From positions 1 to 64,000 of the forward strand of contig CAZSNT010000004.1 of the NCBI GenBank assembly GCA_964607765.1: a DNA stretch of 64,000 bases, given 5' to 3'. The translations under genes were made by a program, and so were the position numbers. Every line of letters begins with the position of its first letter. The first letter of the stretch is position 1. Shown here one piece after another: positions 7,101 to 15,483 of the stretch. This DNA is from CAZSNT01 sp964607765. Its GTDB lineage: Bacteria > Verrucomicrobiota > Lentisphaeria > Oligosphaerales > JABHEG01. The notes beneath the pieces were generated by a model that did no database searches, was not told the DNA's origin, and saw nothing but the letters and a program-made list of their open reading frames with translations.

Positions 7101-9989
7101 GTCGAGCCAGGCGCCGACGAGCGAGTTGCCGGACTTGACCTTGTGGTCGAGGAAGGAGAACGGCAGGTCCCGGTCCATGGTCTCGATCCACAGGGACAGT
7201 CGGCAGAGCTCGATGGCCAAAGGGTCGAGGTCGACGCCGTAGATGCACCGTTCAACGACCCAGCGGCGCAGGACTGCTTTGAGCCGTGGCTCGAACAGCT
7301 CATCGTCGGGTCGGCAGGGGATGCGTTCAACGCCAAGCTGTACCTCGTCGCCCTGCTGACGTTGGCTGAGCAGGTTGACCATGGTCCGGTCAACATCACC
7401 TTCCAGCCGGCCATGTGCATACAGCGATGCGAACACCGCATCTGTCAGATACCGCACCGCCGCGACCAGGAACGACCCGGATCCACACGCCGGGTCACAC
7501 ACCCTCAACCCCAGGATCTCCTCCGGCTTCCGGGGCCGAAGACGCGGGGGATTGCCTCCGGCGGTCGGGGTTCCGCACCCCGAACCCCGCGCCGGGGCGT
7601 CTAGACTCCCCGGACCCCTCGTGTCTCTTTCGTCGTCTGAGCCACCAGCTCCGCCGGTCGCTCCAGACGACGGAACGGGCGCGTCGGCTGGCGCCGAGGG
7701 GGAGGACAGAAGATCAAGGAATATGTCAAGGGTCTCGGGGCTGGTCCAGTCTTCAGCGAGGGCCTCCTTGACGGAGAACTCCACCAGCGGCTTGTTCAGG
7801 ACCAGGCTATCCTGCATCGCCTCCCGACACGGTTCACAGTAAACAAGAGGCCGACCCCAGACGTGGTCGCTCTTTTCGTAGATGTCGGCCAGGACGAACA
7901 CCGCATCCCGCGCGACCATCTCACAGCCGCATCGGAAGCACTTCACCGCCCCATCAGCAGGAATCTGCTCTCCAGCACGCGCAGCGTCGGCCACCGGATT
8001 CGCGGAGTTCGCACGCGGGCTTACCGTCTGCGGGGTCCGCGAATCCAGAGATGAAGGGGGTCCGGGGGAAGTCGAGACGTCCCCCGGCAGGGGTGTTGGG
8101 GACGGCGTCCCCGACCCGCCGGAGGCATCCTCCGTCTTCCGGTAGCAGAGCGGCTCCAGAGTCCGGCGGACGGTGGGGACAGCGAGTTGGGGGCGGGTGT
8201 AGAACGTGCCCGAGCCTTTGCGGGTGCCGCCCCAGCGGACGAGGTACCACTCGCCCGGGAGGACCATGCGGCGAACGAGTTGTTTCGCTTTTGACTCGAG
8301 CTTGCGGTCGTAGGCCAGCTGCTTTTCCGGCGTCATGCGTCCGCGCGGCTTGCTGACCAGTCCGCCGACATCGCAGGCCGTGCGTGTCCAGTCGAGGGCA
8401 CGTGCTCGCACCTCTTCACGCAACGGCACGGCCTCGTCGTCCTCGCCTTCGTCCTCGGCCTCAGACTCTTCGTCGTTCTCGTCACTGTCGTCATCAGACG
8501 GCTCAGCGTGGGCCTCGCCCTCCACGTCGGTGTCCTCGGCGTCTTCCTCTTCCTCCTCGTCATCTGAACTGCTGGTGTCTTTCAGCTTCTCGAGGAGGGC
8601 CTTCACCTGTTTCGGCTCCATGCCTTCGAGGCGCGACAGCGGGAGCGCCGGCTCATTCCCGATAGCCAGGAAGATGACGGCATCGTCCTCGGGTGCTGTC
8701 CGCAACTCGTAGTCCAGAAGTCCTTCGTAGAGAATGCCGATGTACTCCGAAGACAGATCCTGGAAATCCACCGGGACAACAGTGGACGTCGAGCCACGCC
8801 CCTGCCGGATCCGGACGCGAGTGCGCGTGAGCAGGTCGAGAACACGGTGAGTCACGCTATCGGACATCACGTTGCGACTGCTATCGAAGCAGGCGGTCTC
8901 AAACACGTGCAGAGCACGCACCATGGGGTCCTCGGATTCCGCATCACCAGGCGTGAAAAGGTCCCCACCATAGGTTGGGATAGGCAACGCCTCGTGTCCA
9001 CACCCCTCATAGACAAGACGGAAAAGTGCCAGCACCTGCGGCCAGGAACTGTGCATGTGGCCCAATCGTGCCCGCGACCTTGCAGCCTGGCGATTCAGTC
9101 GCTCTGCAAGGCCCTGCAAGCCGTACCCGCCATGGTACACAGGATTGCTTCGCGGAAGGAGATCACGGCTTTCAGCAAACAGCACGACGACCATGCGCAT
9201 GACAACGCGCACAGCCGCGCGGTAAATGGCCGCACCTTCGTCCTCCGGACCCGCATCTTTGAGCGCTTCGCCGTGGGAACGGACGATGGCCTCAACAGCT
9301 TCGCGAACGCGTTCCCCGAGGACCGCGGAAAGCTCTGCATGTCCGCGCCGGCTTGCGGCGATTGCTTCCGCGAGAGGCAATGGACTGCCGTCAAGGAGAC
9401 GCGGCTGCAGAAGCTGTCGAAACGCGTCCAGCTGCAGCCCGACTTCGCCCTCCTCAAACCACAGGTCCAGATCCGACTCGGCCTGGGCGTCGAAATCAAG
9501 TCCGGCGTGGACCAGACGCCACTGCCGAGCGTTCGTGACAATGGCCAGCGGACACTTCTCCAGGCGCAGCCACTGGATTACGTCACTGACCACCTTACGC
9601 CCGCGCCCGACGCCGATTCGCTTGTTCGCGTCGAGGAAGACTGGCAGGCGTCCGCCATTGTTGCCTTTCCACACGTGCTGCGGTTTCAGCGACTCGCCGG
9701 AAACGAGAATGTGCGAGAGTTCTGACGGCACGTTGTTTGCGCGATACCACCATCCCGTTTCCTGGGGGCGGAAACCGAATACCGTCGGCATGGTGCGGGA
9801 CACGAACTCGGAGGGAGAGTGTTCCCCGCTGTCGAGTCGATTGATATCACGACGCAGTTGCGAAACGAGGTACTCTGAAAGCGGAGGAGCGGGGAAGTCT
9901 GCCTCCAGTTGTTTCACTTCACCCGGGCTGAGCAAGAGCCCGAAGTGCCGGAGACTGTCCCACCAAGTCTGTCCATTCTGCTGTGTCAT
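4140..9989 (-). CDS. Giant DNA adenine methyltransferase (DrmMI/PglX/Eco57I-like)
   Basis: A 1949-residue class I adenine-N6 methyltransferase. Motif I, VCDPACGSGSFLVAA, is near residue 830, and motif IV, GNPPWD, is near 1143. The N-terminal 450 residues resemble the type IIL/PglX N-terminal region (FGFRPQETG, IVTNARQWRL, VLFAESRDLLP). Residues about 470-525 are an extreme Asp/Glu/Ser run. A possible zinc ribbon is seen near 690 to 725 (CFRCGC and CEPC). Two low-complexity linkers, about residues 621-645 and 790-812, are encoded by copies of a palindromic intergenic repeat (separate entries). The start overlaps the helicase stop by 4 bases. Expected role: host modification or self-recognition, possibly with cleavage in partnership with the helicase. 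Its length is well above that of typical PglX proteins (about 1200 residues), partly because of the linkers. Confidence 0.9.
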   Translation of the reverse strand: MTQQNGQTWWDSLRHFGLLLSPGEVKQLEADFPAPPLSEYLVSQLRRDINRLDSGEHSPSEFVSRTMPTVFGFRPQETGWWYRANNVPSELSHILVSGESLKPQHVWKGNNGGRLPVFLDANKRIGVGRGRKVVSDVIQWLRLEKCPLAIVTNARQWRLVHAGLDFDAQAESDLDLWFEEGEVGLQLDAFRQLLQPRLLDGSPLPLAEAIAASRRGHAELSAVLGERVREAVEAIVRSHGEALKDAGPEDEGAAIYRAAVRVVMRMVVVLFAESRDLLPRSNPVYHGGYGLQGLAERLNRQAARSRARLGHMHSSWPQVLALFRLVYEGCGHEALPIPTYGGDLFTPGDAESEDPMVRALHVFETACFDSSRNVMSDSVTHRVLDLLTRTRVRIRQGRGSTSTVVPVDFQDLSSEYIGILYEGLLDYELRTAPEDDAVIFLAIGNEPALPLSRLEGMEPKQVKALLEKLKDTSSSDDEEEEEDAEDTDVEGEAHAEPSDDDSDENDEESEAEDEGEDDEAVPLREEVRARALDWTRTACDVGGLVSKPRGRMTPEKQLAYDRKLESKAKQLVRRMVLPGEWYLVRWGGTRKGSGTFYTRPQLAVPTVRRTLEPLCYRKTEDASGGSGTPSPTPLPGDVSTSPGPPSSLDSRTPQTVSPRANSANPVADAARAGEQIPADGAVKCFRCGCEMVARDAVFVLADIYEKSDHVWGRPLVYCEPCREAMQDSLVLNKPLVEFSVKEALAEDWTSPETLDIFLDLLSSPSAPADAPVPSSGATGGAGGSDDERDTRGPGSLDAPARGSGCGTPTAGGNPPRLRPRKPEEILGLRVCDPACGSGSFLVAAVRYLTDAVFASLYAHGRLEGDVDRTMVNLLSQRQQGDEVQLGVERIPCRPDDELFEPRLKAVLRRWVVERCIYGVDLDPLAIELCRLSLWIETMDRDLPFSFLDHKVKSGNSLVGAWLDQFMHYPAMAWARDGGDSSHTNGVHYGKEEWTKAIREKSKEVKSDLIDFIKGGRFRELYPVDLSTVEHEHTAAVEALEEIHRLGINEVEKRAEKYRELRENPDFMRLLRAFDLWCALWFWPPDQLEAAPLPAAFAAGDLGEETRGIAEAVARDLRFFHWELEFPDVFNRGSQGFDAVLGNPPWDIAKPNSKEFFSVIDPLYRSYGKQEALRRQTAYFEAQPATEQGWLAYNARLKGMGNWTKYAGHPFGNRVTYGSNGKPSHDFSLGTGGKHSFQHSAELHERWQRKREETAGYADEDHAFRHQGSADVNLYKLFLEQAHCILNRDGRLGLIVPSGLYSDHGTRPLRELFLDHCRWEWLFGIFNTLESGTKVFDIHPSQKFNPTVIQKGGRTEAIRTAFMRRRLEDWENAEEYAIPYSREQVVQFSPGTRVILEIQCDQDLNALERIYAHSVLLGEETPGGWGIKYTTEFHMTNDSKLFPPRPVWEEWGYQPDEYSRWVQGPWKPIAELWQELGVTPLPESGCRCAQPPYDTLPVPRPDIPAGIILSRDADAWIREDEIPTVTFTDDRGKRLTIKEGRGKSAVEHEITGPAIALPLYEGRMINQFDFSEKGWVSGKGRSAVWRSIPWERKTLDPQFLMGLAVYATQPDKEGNLKAVRGLKLGFMDVGSATNSRSMIAALQYDCPAGNKVPVLSVPRPEALLPALCSFPYDFCMRLRLAGLTLNYFIIAETPLPRPDRLPAKAAQVVQRLVMRTVPQMSPATIKGAQLPAALTDHERTRLRALLNAIIAAAYGLDRELVHWVLADCDIPRPDAAIGLNAKGFWRIGKTRPPEQRLTVLSQVAFHDLQEKIDANGGDVEKGIEAFCTQNDGEGWMLPETLRLTDYGLGHDERAQHPQPVRECFGPRFHDWQLAQSPEESWRECHLHARNLLGEAGYQQLLAEIEGREECDGGATTAEASEDIERDLFGNPVETDLFGDPIRETSKRRRR
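7552..7620 (-). repeat. Palindromic repeat tail inserted in frame in the methyltransferase gene (copy A)
   Basis: Read on the coding strand, this 69-base stretch has the same core as the 3' parts of the intergenic repeats at 24.0 and 25.8 kb: GGTCCGGGGAGT, then GACGCCCCGGC, then a GGGG/CCCC stem, ending GCCGGAGGCA. It encodes a Gly/Pro/Arg-rich linker at about residues 790-812, just before methyltransferase motif I. Confidence 0.7.
8058..8128 (+). repeat. Palindromic repeat tail inserted in frame in the methyltransferase gene (copy B)
   Basis: This stretch of about 71 bases matches the intergenic repeat tail at 28647-28717 along its length. Shared blocks are GTCGAGACG, GCAGGGGTGTTGG, TCCCCGACCCGCC and GAGGCAT. 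It lies in the opposite orientation to copy A and encodes a Pro/Ser/Gly-rich linker at about residues 621-645. Confidence 0.8.
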
Positions 9990-12900
9990 GCCGCACCTCC
10001 CGGCAGGACGATTTCCACAGCCACCGGCATGACCTGAGGCGTGCCTCGCATCGTGTGACGTCTGGGAATGACGTGATTGAGTATCCGTTCGCGTTCCCGA
10101 TTCAGTTGGTCGCGAAGCTCCTCGTAATGGACCTGGCGGCGCCTCAGTTCCGTCTCCTTCGCCTCGATGTCACGATCCAGGGTGTCAAACGTCTGCTGTT
10201 CATCGAAGAGCAATCCCTGCCGCTTGCGCGAACGGAGTTCGACTATCTCCTTCTCGAGGCGCGCCATCGTGGTTGTGGCAATGAGGGCCGACACCTCGCC
10301 CTGCCGGCTCTGGTAACGCGTGTTCTCCTGCTCGTGGGCAGCCTGCCGGTCGAGCTCGACCTGGATCGCGAGGGTTTCCCCGAGAGACTCGGCGTAGTCC
10401 TTCAGCCACTGCCTCAAATCGCGCTCGACCTCGGCCCAGATGCCTTCCGCTTCAGGGACCGAGTCCGGGGCCAGGCTCACGCCAGACGCCAAGTGCGCGG
10501 CCGGTTGGTGCGGCAGAGGGGGATGAAGCCTTCCGTCCCGGATGGGGAAGAGAAGCGTTCTCACCCAGTGGTGAAAGGTCTCCCGAAGCTCGTTGATGGC
10601 CATTTCCTCGACGCTCAGACGGAGCAGCGCATCCACACCATCGGGGAGGGAACCCCCGAACACCGTCCAACGTGAAGCAGGCCTTTCCGTCCCGCCAGGA
10701 AAACGCTGTCGTGCAAGGTCCGACAACGCGCGCTGGATCACGGGATGCCCCAAGTGAAGAAGAGCAGTATCTGGACGCGGCCGGAACACGGAACGCGCAC
10801 CGACTGGCACGATGAGCGCCTTTGGGTCGAAAGCCAGTTTGGGCAACACCCCTCGGTTTGCGCCAACGGTCGGCAAGCGCAAGCTGTCATCGATCACGGC
10901 GTTCCAGGAGTCGGGATGCGGCTGCACGATACTGCAACGTAGATCTGCGCCCGGCGGAGACACGCGCGGCCTGCCCGCCCTGATGGCCATGGCGCCGTCC
11001 AAGGTGAGGCGAAGTGCCTCCGGGGCGAAATCAAGTTCGGCGGCGATGGCGGCGAGGTTGCCTGCGAGCGCGGCCGATGCATCTCCCTCGGCTTCTTCTT
11101 CGGTCGATGTGGCACTGTCTCCGTTCATCTCCGCGCCCTGGAGAGCGGCCTCAACCCGCGCATCGAGTTCGCGCCGGATTTCATCGACAGAGGCTCCCTC
11201 AACAAGCCGTCGGTGTGTGAGTTCGTCGAAAACCTGCCCCGTGGCGCCCAGGTCTTCACGTATGGTGTGGACTTTGCCAACCACCAGATCGAGGAACGCC
11301 AGGTCTTGGTCTTCCGGGGTCACAAAGTGGAAGGTGCTGACATCTCGGGCCTGACCGTGCCGATCAAGGCGGCCGTTTCGCTGTTCTAGGCGTGCTGGGT
11401 TCCAAGGTACGTCGTAGTGAAGGACGTATCGGGCAGTCAGCTGCAGGTTCAGTCCCTCCGAAGCCGCATCCGTCCCGATCAGCACTCTGACCGTGCTTCC
11501 GGGATCATTGAAAGAGGCCTTCACTGCCTCTCTCTCACCCTCATCCATTCCCCCAAAGAGGCACAGGAGGCGTTCCTGTTCATCGGGCCAGCGTGCTCGC
11601 AGGCGGCGAAGCAGGTAGTCCAGGGTCGTCTTGTACTCAGTGAACACGACGAGGCGCTCGTCGTCGCGCCACGTGCCATTGGTGCTGAGGTGTGTCTCAA
11701 TCCACTCCACCAGCTCACCAAACCGTGAGTCACCAGCAGGATCGATGTCGGTTGGGGACCGCCTCTCATCGATGAGGCCCAGTGCTGACAGGGCCCGGTC
11801 GAGGGCCTCGATCTCCACACTCAGATCATCCACGAAGGGGCGCATCCAGGCCCCCACGGTGGTGGTCGCAGTCCGTGTTCTGCTCTCTGCCTCTCGATCA
11901 TCCCCGGTTTCATCGTCCACAGCCCGCTTTGCCGTGATCACCTCCGATTCGGTCACGGCATCCGCTTCCTCGGCCATACCCATCTTGCAGCGCTGCCAGC
12001 TGTCAGCGAAGCAGACCGGGCACGAAAGCAGACGCTTGCCGAGGATCTCGATCGCGAAATTGCCGGCGAGACGCTTCCGTCGTCCCTGTTGGGCCACAAC
12101 CCGGCGCACACCGGCACGGAACTCCGTGAACGCATCGACCAATTGCTTCTCTGCCGGATGCAGATCGATCGCCAGGGCACGGGGCGGTGTCCGATCACAG
12201 AACTTGGCTGGGCTCGTCCGGGCATTGATCTCTCGCTTCAGGCGCCGCACAACGACGTCACGCACACGGTCCCTGTCGGTATCCGTCAACTCATCTTTCT
12301 GGCTGAAACGAACGGGGTCGAGCAGCTCCAGCATGCCGGTGAACGAACGAGTGTGCCCGTTGTGCGGCGTGGCGGTTAGAAACAGGCGGCGTTCGAACAT
12401 GGGCGACACCTGACGCAGCATCTGGCAGAGCTCGCTGTCGTCGCCAAAAGGTGACGGCGTGAGATTATGTGCCTCGTCCACGATTAGGAGATCCCAGGGA
12501 AGATGGGCGCTGCTCGCATCTACATGCTGGGCCACCCGGAACTGCTCGAGGACGTCCGGCTGTTTCAGGTAGTGGTAACTCGTGATGATGCGCGAGTGAC
12601 TCCGCCAAGGGTTGGCGTCCATTCCCAGCTCCCGACGGAGCTTCGCTGTGCTGTCGCGATCCACGACGCTGAACGGCAGCGAGAACTTCTCCCACATTTC
12701 TTCCTGCCACTGCACGCGAAGGGAAGCGGGCGTGGCGATGAGAACCCGCCGGATGCGTCTCCGGAGCAGCAATTCCGCCAGGATGAGCCCGGCCTCGACA
12801 GTCTTGCCGAGACCGACATCATCCGCGATGAGAAGGGACACGCGTGGCATGCGGAGGGCTTTCAGAAGGGGGACGAGCTGGTAGTCCTCGACCTGTACGG

Positions 12901-13321
12901 CGCCGTGGAACGGAGACGAGATCGGCAGACGCTCCATCGGCCCAGAGCCATCGGGATCGACGAACGGCATTCGGGCTGTCCAGCGACAGGCCCGAATCAG
13001 AGCTGTTAGATCCTCTGGAGGCATTGGATCATCGACGTCGGGTTGCGGAAGAGCGGCAGGGGGAACCAGATGCTTCTGCAGCTCCCTCTCCCACAGCAGC
13101 GACTCCTCGAGCGGGTAGTCGCCATCGTTGTACTCCAAGTCAACCAAGTGTGTCCGGCCGCTGGGACCGTCGAACGGCCGAACCGAACTGATGACGCCAC
13201 GCCGGTTGCGCACGGTCGCCACCATGCCAACCTGCGGGTTCGCGTCTTGGGTTGTCTGGGTGTCCATCGTCATAGAGGGCATTCCGTGCCAAGTCTGTCG
13301 AGCTGTTGCCTCACTACGCAT
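9986..13321 (-). CDS. SNF2-family helicase/translocase (DrmD-like)
   Basis: An 1111-residue SF2 helicase. Walker A is ADDVGLGKTVEAG near residue 170. The DEAH box is IVDEAHN, followed by motif III, LTATPHNG. The second RecA lobe has VVFTEYKTT, GTDAASEGLN and an arginine-finger motif NGRLDRHGQ. A coiled-coil C-terminal part follows. Length and motif set match DrmD, the helicase of DISARM class 1, and related helicases paired with PglX-like methylases. I place the start at the ATG at 13321, inside the stop region of the HTH gene; later Met codons (MPSMTMDTQ) are possible. Expected role: translocation on DNA coupled to the methyltransferase made from the overlapping downstream gene. Helicase family: high confidence. 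Specific DrmD name: moderate. Confidence 0.9.
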   Translation of the reverse strand: MRSEATARQTWHGMPSMTMDTQTTQDANPQVGMVATVRNRRGVISSVRPFDGPSGRTHLVDLEYNDGDYPLEESLLWERELQKHLVPPAALPQPDVDDPMPPEDLTALIRACRWTARMPFVDPDGSGPMERLPISSPFHGAVQVEDYQLVPLLKALRMPRVSLLIADDVGLGKTVEAGLILAELLLRRRIRRVLIATPASLRVQWQEEMWEKFSLPFSVVDRDSTAKLRRELGMDANPWRSHSRIITSYHYLKQPDVLEQFRVAQHVDASSAHLPWDLLIVDEAHNLTPSPFGDDSELCQMLRQVSPMFERRLFLTATPHNGHTRSFTGMLELLDPVRFSQKDELTDTDRDRVRDVVVRRLKREINARTSPAKFCDRTPPRALAIDLHPAEKQLVDAFTEFRAGVRRVVAQQGRRKRLAGNFAIEILGKRLLSCPVCFADSWQRCKMGMAEEADAVTESEVITAKRAVDDETGDDREAESRTRTATTTVGAWMRPFVDDLSVEIEALDRALSALGLIDERRSPTDIDPAGDSRFGELVEWIETHLSTNGTWRDDERLVVFTEYKTTLDYLLRRLRARWPDEQERLLCLFGGMDEGEREAVKASFNDPGSTVRVLIGTDAASEGLNLQLTARYVLHYDVPWNPARLEQRNGRLDRHGQARDVSTFHFVTPEDQDLAFLDLVVGKVHTIREDLGATGQVFDELTHRRLVEGASVDEIRRELDARVEAALQGAEMNGDSATSTEEEAEGDASAALAGNLAAIAAELDFAPEALRLTLDGAMAIRAGRPRVSPPGADLRCSIVQPHPDSWNAVIDDSLRLPTVGANRGVLPKLAFDPKALIVPVGARSVFRPRPDTALLHLGHPVIQRALSDLARQRFPGGTERPASRWTVFGGSLPDGVDALLRLSVEEMAINELRETFHHWVRTLLFPIRDGRLHPPLPHQPAAHLASGVSLAPDSVPEAEGIWAEVERDLRQWLKDYAESLGETLAIQVELDRQAAHEQENTRYQSRQGEVSALIATTTMARLEKEIVELRSRKRQGLLFDEQQTFDTLDRDIEAKETELRRRQVHYEELRDQLNRERERILNHVIPRRHTMRGTPQVMPVAVEIVLPGGAA

Positions 13322-13514
13322 CACTCCCCTGCGCTGCCTTCCCGCTCTGGACCCACTCGTCTACCTCGCTGACCCTGAACTTCCAGAGCCGGCCGAGTTT
13401 GTGTGCAGGCATGGCCTTCCGCGTGATCCACTTGTAGATGGACGTAGGCTTCACCCCGAGGTGAGCCGCGATCTCCTCGACCGAGAGCCATCTCTCTGTT
13501 GGGGACGCGTTCAT
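13314..13514 (-). CDS. Excisionase/MerR-like helix-turn-helix protein
   Basis: A 66-residue protein that is essentially one HTH_17 domain: WLSVEEIAAHLGVKPTSIYKWI, then KLGRLWKFRVSEVDEWV (positions 8-57). Such excisionase-like proteins bind DNA and often head restriction-like operons as regulators. It overlaps the helicase start, and its own ATG at 13514 is preceded by GGAGAAG. A 42-base element conserved in front of two genes lies just upstream at 13537-13578 and is the natural candidate for its operator, although that link is an inference. Confidence 0.85.
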   Translation of the reverse strand: MNASPTERWLSVEEIAAHLGVKPTSIYKWITRKAMPAHKLGRLWKFRVSEVDEWVQSGKAAQGSDA

Positions 13515-13536
13515 GGGCTTCTCCTATCGCTAACGG

Positions 13537-13578
13537 TCCACGTAATCAGATGATACGTCGAAGCCCCCCAGTGTGATG
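13537..13578 (-). promoter_or_regulatory. Conserved upstream element, copy 1
   Basis: On the coding strand it contains GGGGGGCTTCGACGTA, six unmatched bases, then GATTACGTGGA. The same two blocks with the same six-base gap occur at 15314-15356. It ends about 23 bases before the HTH gene start. It is likely a promoter or operator. Confidence 0.55.
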
Positions 13579-13587
13579 TGGTTCTGA

Positions 13588-15201
13588 TCATGCTCCTGCC
13601 TCCGGCGGCGTCTCGTTGCGGGCCGCCAGAAACCGCCGTCCCTTCGCGGTCAGTCGGTACTTCTGTTTGCTGCTGCGCGGCTTGTCGGGGATGGTCATTT
13701 GAAGCAAGCCGGCTTCGAGGAGCGGTTTCAGATGCTCGTTGACGAAGTGTTCCCTGTCGGCGAAACCAGCAGCTTCCTGCAGTTCAGCACGAGAACGCTC
13801 GGCTCCTCGCTCGTCGTAAGCAGAGAGGACTTGCCGGGCGCTTGTCGGGTACTTGTCGGGTGCTTGTCGGGTCACTTGCGGGGTGACTTCACCCGCGACT
13901 TCGCCGCCATCTCGTGCTGTCGCCGCCTCGGTGTGGATCGCCGGTTCCTCCTCGAACGCCGGGTGGAGCGGGAACTCGGCCAGGAAGAAGGTCCGGTCGG
14001 CGTCGGTGTGGAAGATCGGCTCTGGCGAGCCATTGGCTCTGATGGCATGGAGAACCTTGGGAATGCCGGTTCCACGTCCCTCGGTCATGTCCAGCTCCTT
14101 CAGGAACTCGCCGATGCGACGGTTCCGATAGCGCCGGCTCAGGAAACGGAAGGCCCTCAGGTCTTCGTCACTGATCGAGCGGTCGGGGCCAGGGAAACTG
14201 CCGATGGTCAGGCGGTCGGGCAAGATGCGCACCTCGACCGGCTCCCGAATCTCGTAGCTGCGGTGGTAGATGGCGTTGCAGAGGCACTCCTCAATGGCCG
14301 CCATCGGGTAGTTAAAACAGCGCGTGGCTTGAGGACGGTCCGGATGCTTGATTACCTTCTCCACGACCAGCGTGCTCTCGATGTGCCGCAGTGCCTCGCG
14401 CAGGATGTGGTCAAGAGGCCCTCTGAAGATGGTCTCGGTGAAGGTGTCAGCACCGGGACCGTCGGGGAAGTGCACGACGTCGATCTGGGTCTGCGGGAAG
14501 AACGCCTCCGGGTGCTCGTTGAAGAACATCAGCCCGACGTTCTTCGGACGCACGGACTCATCGGGCCCGTCGACGATGTTCATTCGGCGACACAGGTGAA
14601 GGAAGTCGAGCTTGTGCGCCTCCTCGAATAGGTCGCTGCCGATTCGCTGCAGGTAACTGCGAATCAGGCCGAGACCCAAGTCGTCGAGCCTGGCGCCGTG
14701 ATGGATGCGGTCGTCGAACGGCACCGTCGCGGCCAGACTGATCAGCTCTGCCTCATCGTGCGACCGGGCTCGGACCGTGGCTGATCCCTTGCGGATGTAG
14801 TAGGCGTATTCGCGGCAGTCTTTGCTCAGAGCCACCGGCGCTTTGTAGGGGCGCGTCTGGCCGCCACCGGCCCACAGGACGAGAATCTGTCGCCCCTGGA
14901 CTTCGCAGGGCGCCATGATCGGGTGGTAGTCTGGGATGAGCCGGTGCCCGAGGGCCAGGACCTCCTTCTGTATTCTGTCGATCTCCGCGGGTGCCAATCC
15001 GGCGGGCGGCAGCACGGGCCGTCCGTCTTCCTCCTCCACACCGATCAGGATGTAGCCGCCGCCCCAGTTGTGGAAGTCGTTGGCGAACGCGCAGAGGGTA
15101 TGCAGCACGGCCAGGGGATTCCAGCCCTTCTTGAACTCCAGCCGTTCGGATTCGACCGAACGCGCATGGAGCAGGTCATCGATGTTGATGGGCAGGTCCA
15201 T
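13588..15201 (-). CDS. Schlafen AlbA_2 domain ATP-binding regulator
   Basis: A 537-residue protein. The N-terminus carries SERLEFKKGWNP (about 18-29), typical of the AlbA_2/Schlafen-like putative DNA- or RNA-binding domain. The middle has IEECLCNAIYHRSYE and GRGTGIPKVLHAI (about 300-380), the signature of the HATPase_c_4 domain that goes with AlbA_2. The C-terminal 120 residues look like a winged helix region with a basic linker (DKPRSSKQKYRL). Family members are usually called putative transcriptional regulators and often sit beside restriction or defence operons. It is the first gene of this minus-strand block, and another copy of the conserved element lies 113-155 bases upstream. Its exact function is unknown. 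Confidence 0.85.
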   Translation of the reverse strand: MDLPINIDDLLHARSVESERLEFKKGWNPLAVLHTLCAFANDFHNWGGGYILIGVEEEDGRPVLPPAGLAPAEIDRIQKEVLALGHRLIPDYHPIMAPCEVQGRQILVLWAGGGQTRPYKAPVALSKDCREYAYYIRKGSATVRARSHDEAELISLAATVPFDDRIHHGARLDDLGLGLIRSYLQRIGSDLFEEAHKLDFLHLCRRMNIVDGPDESVRPKNVGLMFFNEHPEAFFPQTQIDVVHFPDGPGADTFTETIFRGPLDHILREALRHIESTLVVEKVIKHPDRPQATRCFNYPMAAIEECLCNAIYHRSYEIREPVEVRILPDRLTIGSFPGPDRSISDEDLRAFRFLSRRYRNRRIGEFLKELDMTEGRGTGIPKVLHAIRANGSPEPIFHTDADRTFFLAEFPLHPAFEEEPAIHTEAATARDGGEVAGEVTPQVTRQAPDKYPTSARQVLSAYDERGAERSRAELQEAAGFADREHFVNEHLKPLLEAGLLQMTIPDKPRSSKQKYRLTAKGRRFLAARNETPPEAGA

Positions 15202-15313
15202 TCGGGGCTCAGCTTCCTGGTTTCGTGCCGTTGGCTCGGCGTCTCGGGTGCACTCCGGTTCCCGGACTCATGTCCCTTGCTTCCTCCGTCGCGGGCGCGC
15301 GAGAACCGCCCAC

Positions 15314-15356
15314 TCTACGGAATCGGCCGCTACGTCGAAGCCCCCCGGGAGTGATG
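15314..15356 (-). promoter_or_regulatory. Conserved upstream element, copy 2
   Basis: On the coding strand it contains GGGGGGCTTCGACGTA, six unmatched bases, then GATTCCGTAGA, matching copy 1 at 13537-13578 with identical spacing. It sits in the 328-base divergent region between the AlbA_2 gene and the zinc-ribbon gene. No gene is seen in the rest of that region. Confidence 0.55.
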
Positions 15357-15483
15357 CGAGTCCCTTGTCCAAAAGAACTCAGCAGAACAGAAGACATGAT
15401 AGCGCATCAACCCATACTGTCAACACTGTCGGTTCCGTCTCTCTGGGAAGTCCCAACGGGCCCGCTCCGGGGGCCGCATCCGG

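Noticed and set aside
8430..8580. Frameshift or sequencing error suggested by the acidic Asp/Glu/Ser run in the methyltransferase
   Set aside because: The frame is continuous through the run, and motifs continue normally on both sides, so it reads as a real low-complexity linker.
1..13321. Complete DISARM class 1 system
   Set aside because: Only DrmD-like and DrmMI-like genes are present. No DrmA helicase, DUF1998 DrmB or phospholipase-type DrmC is visible in the window.
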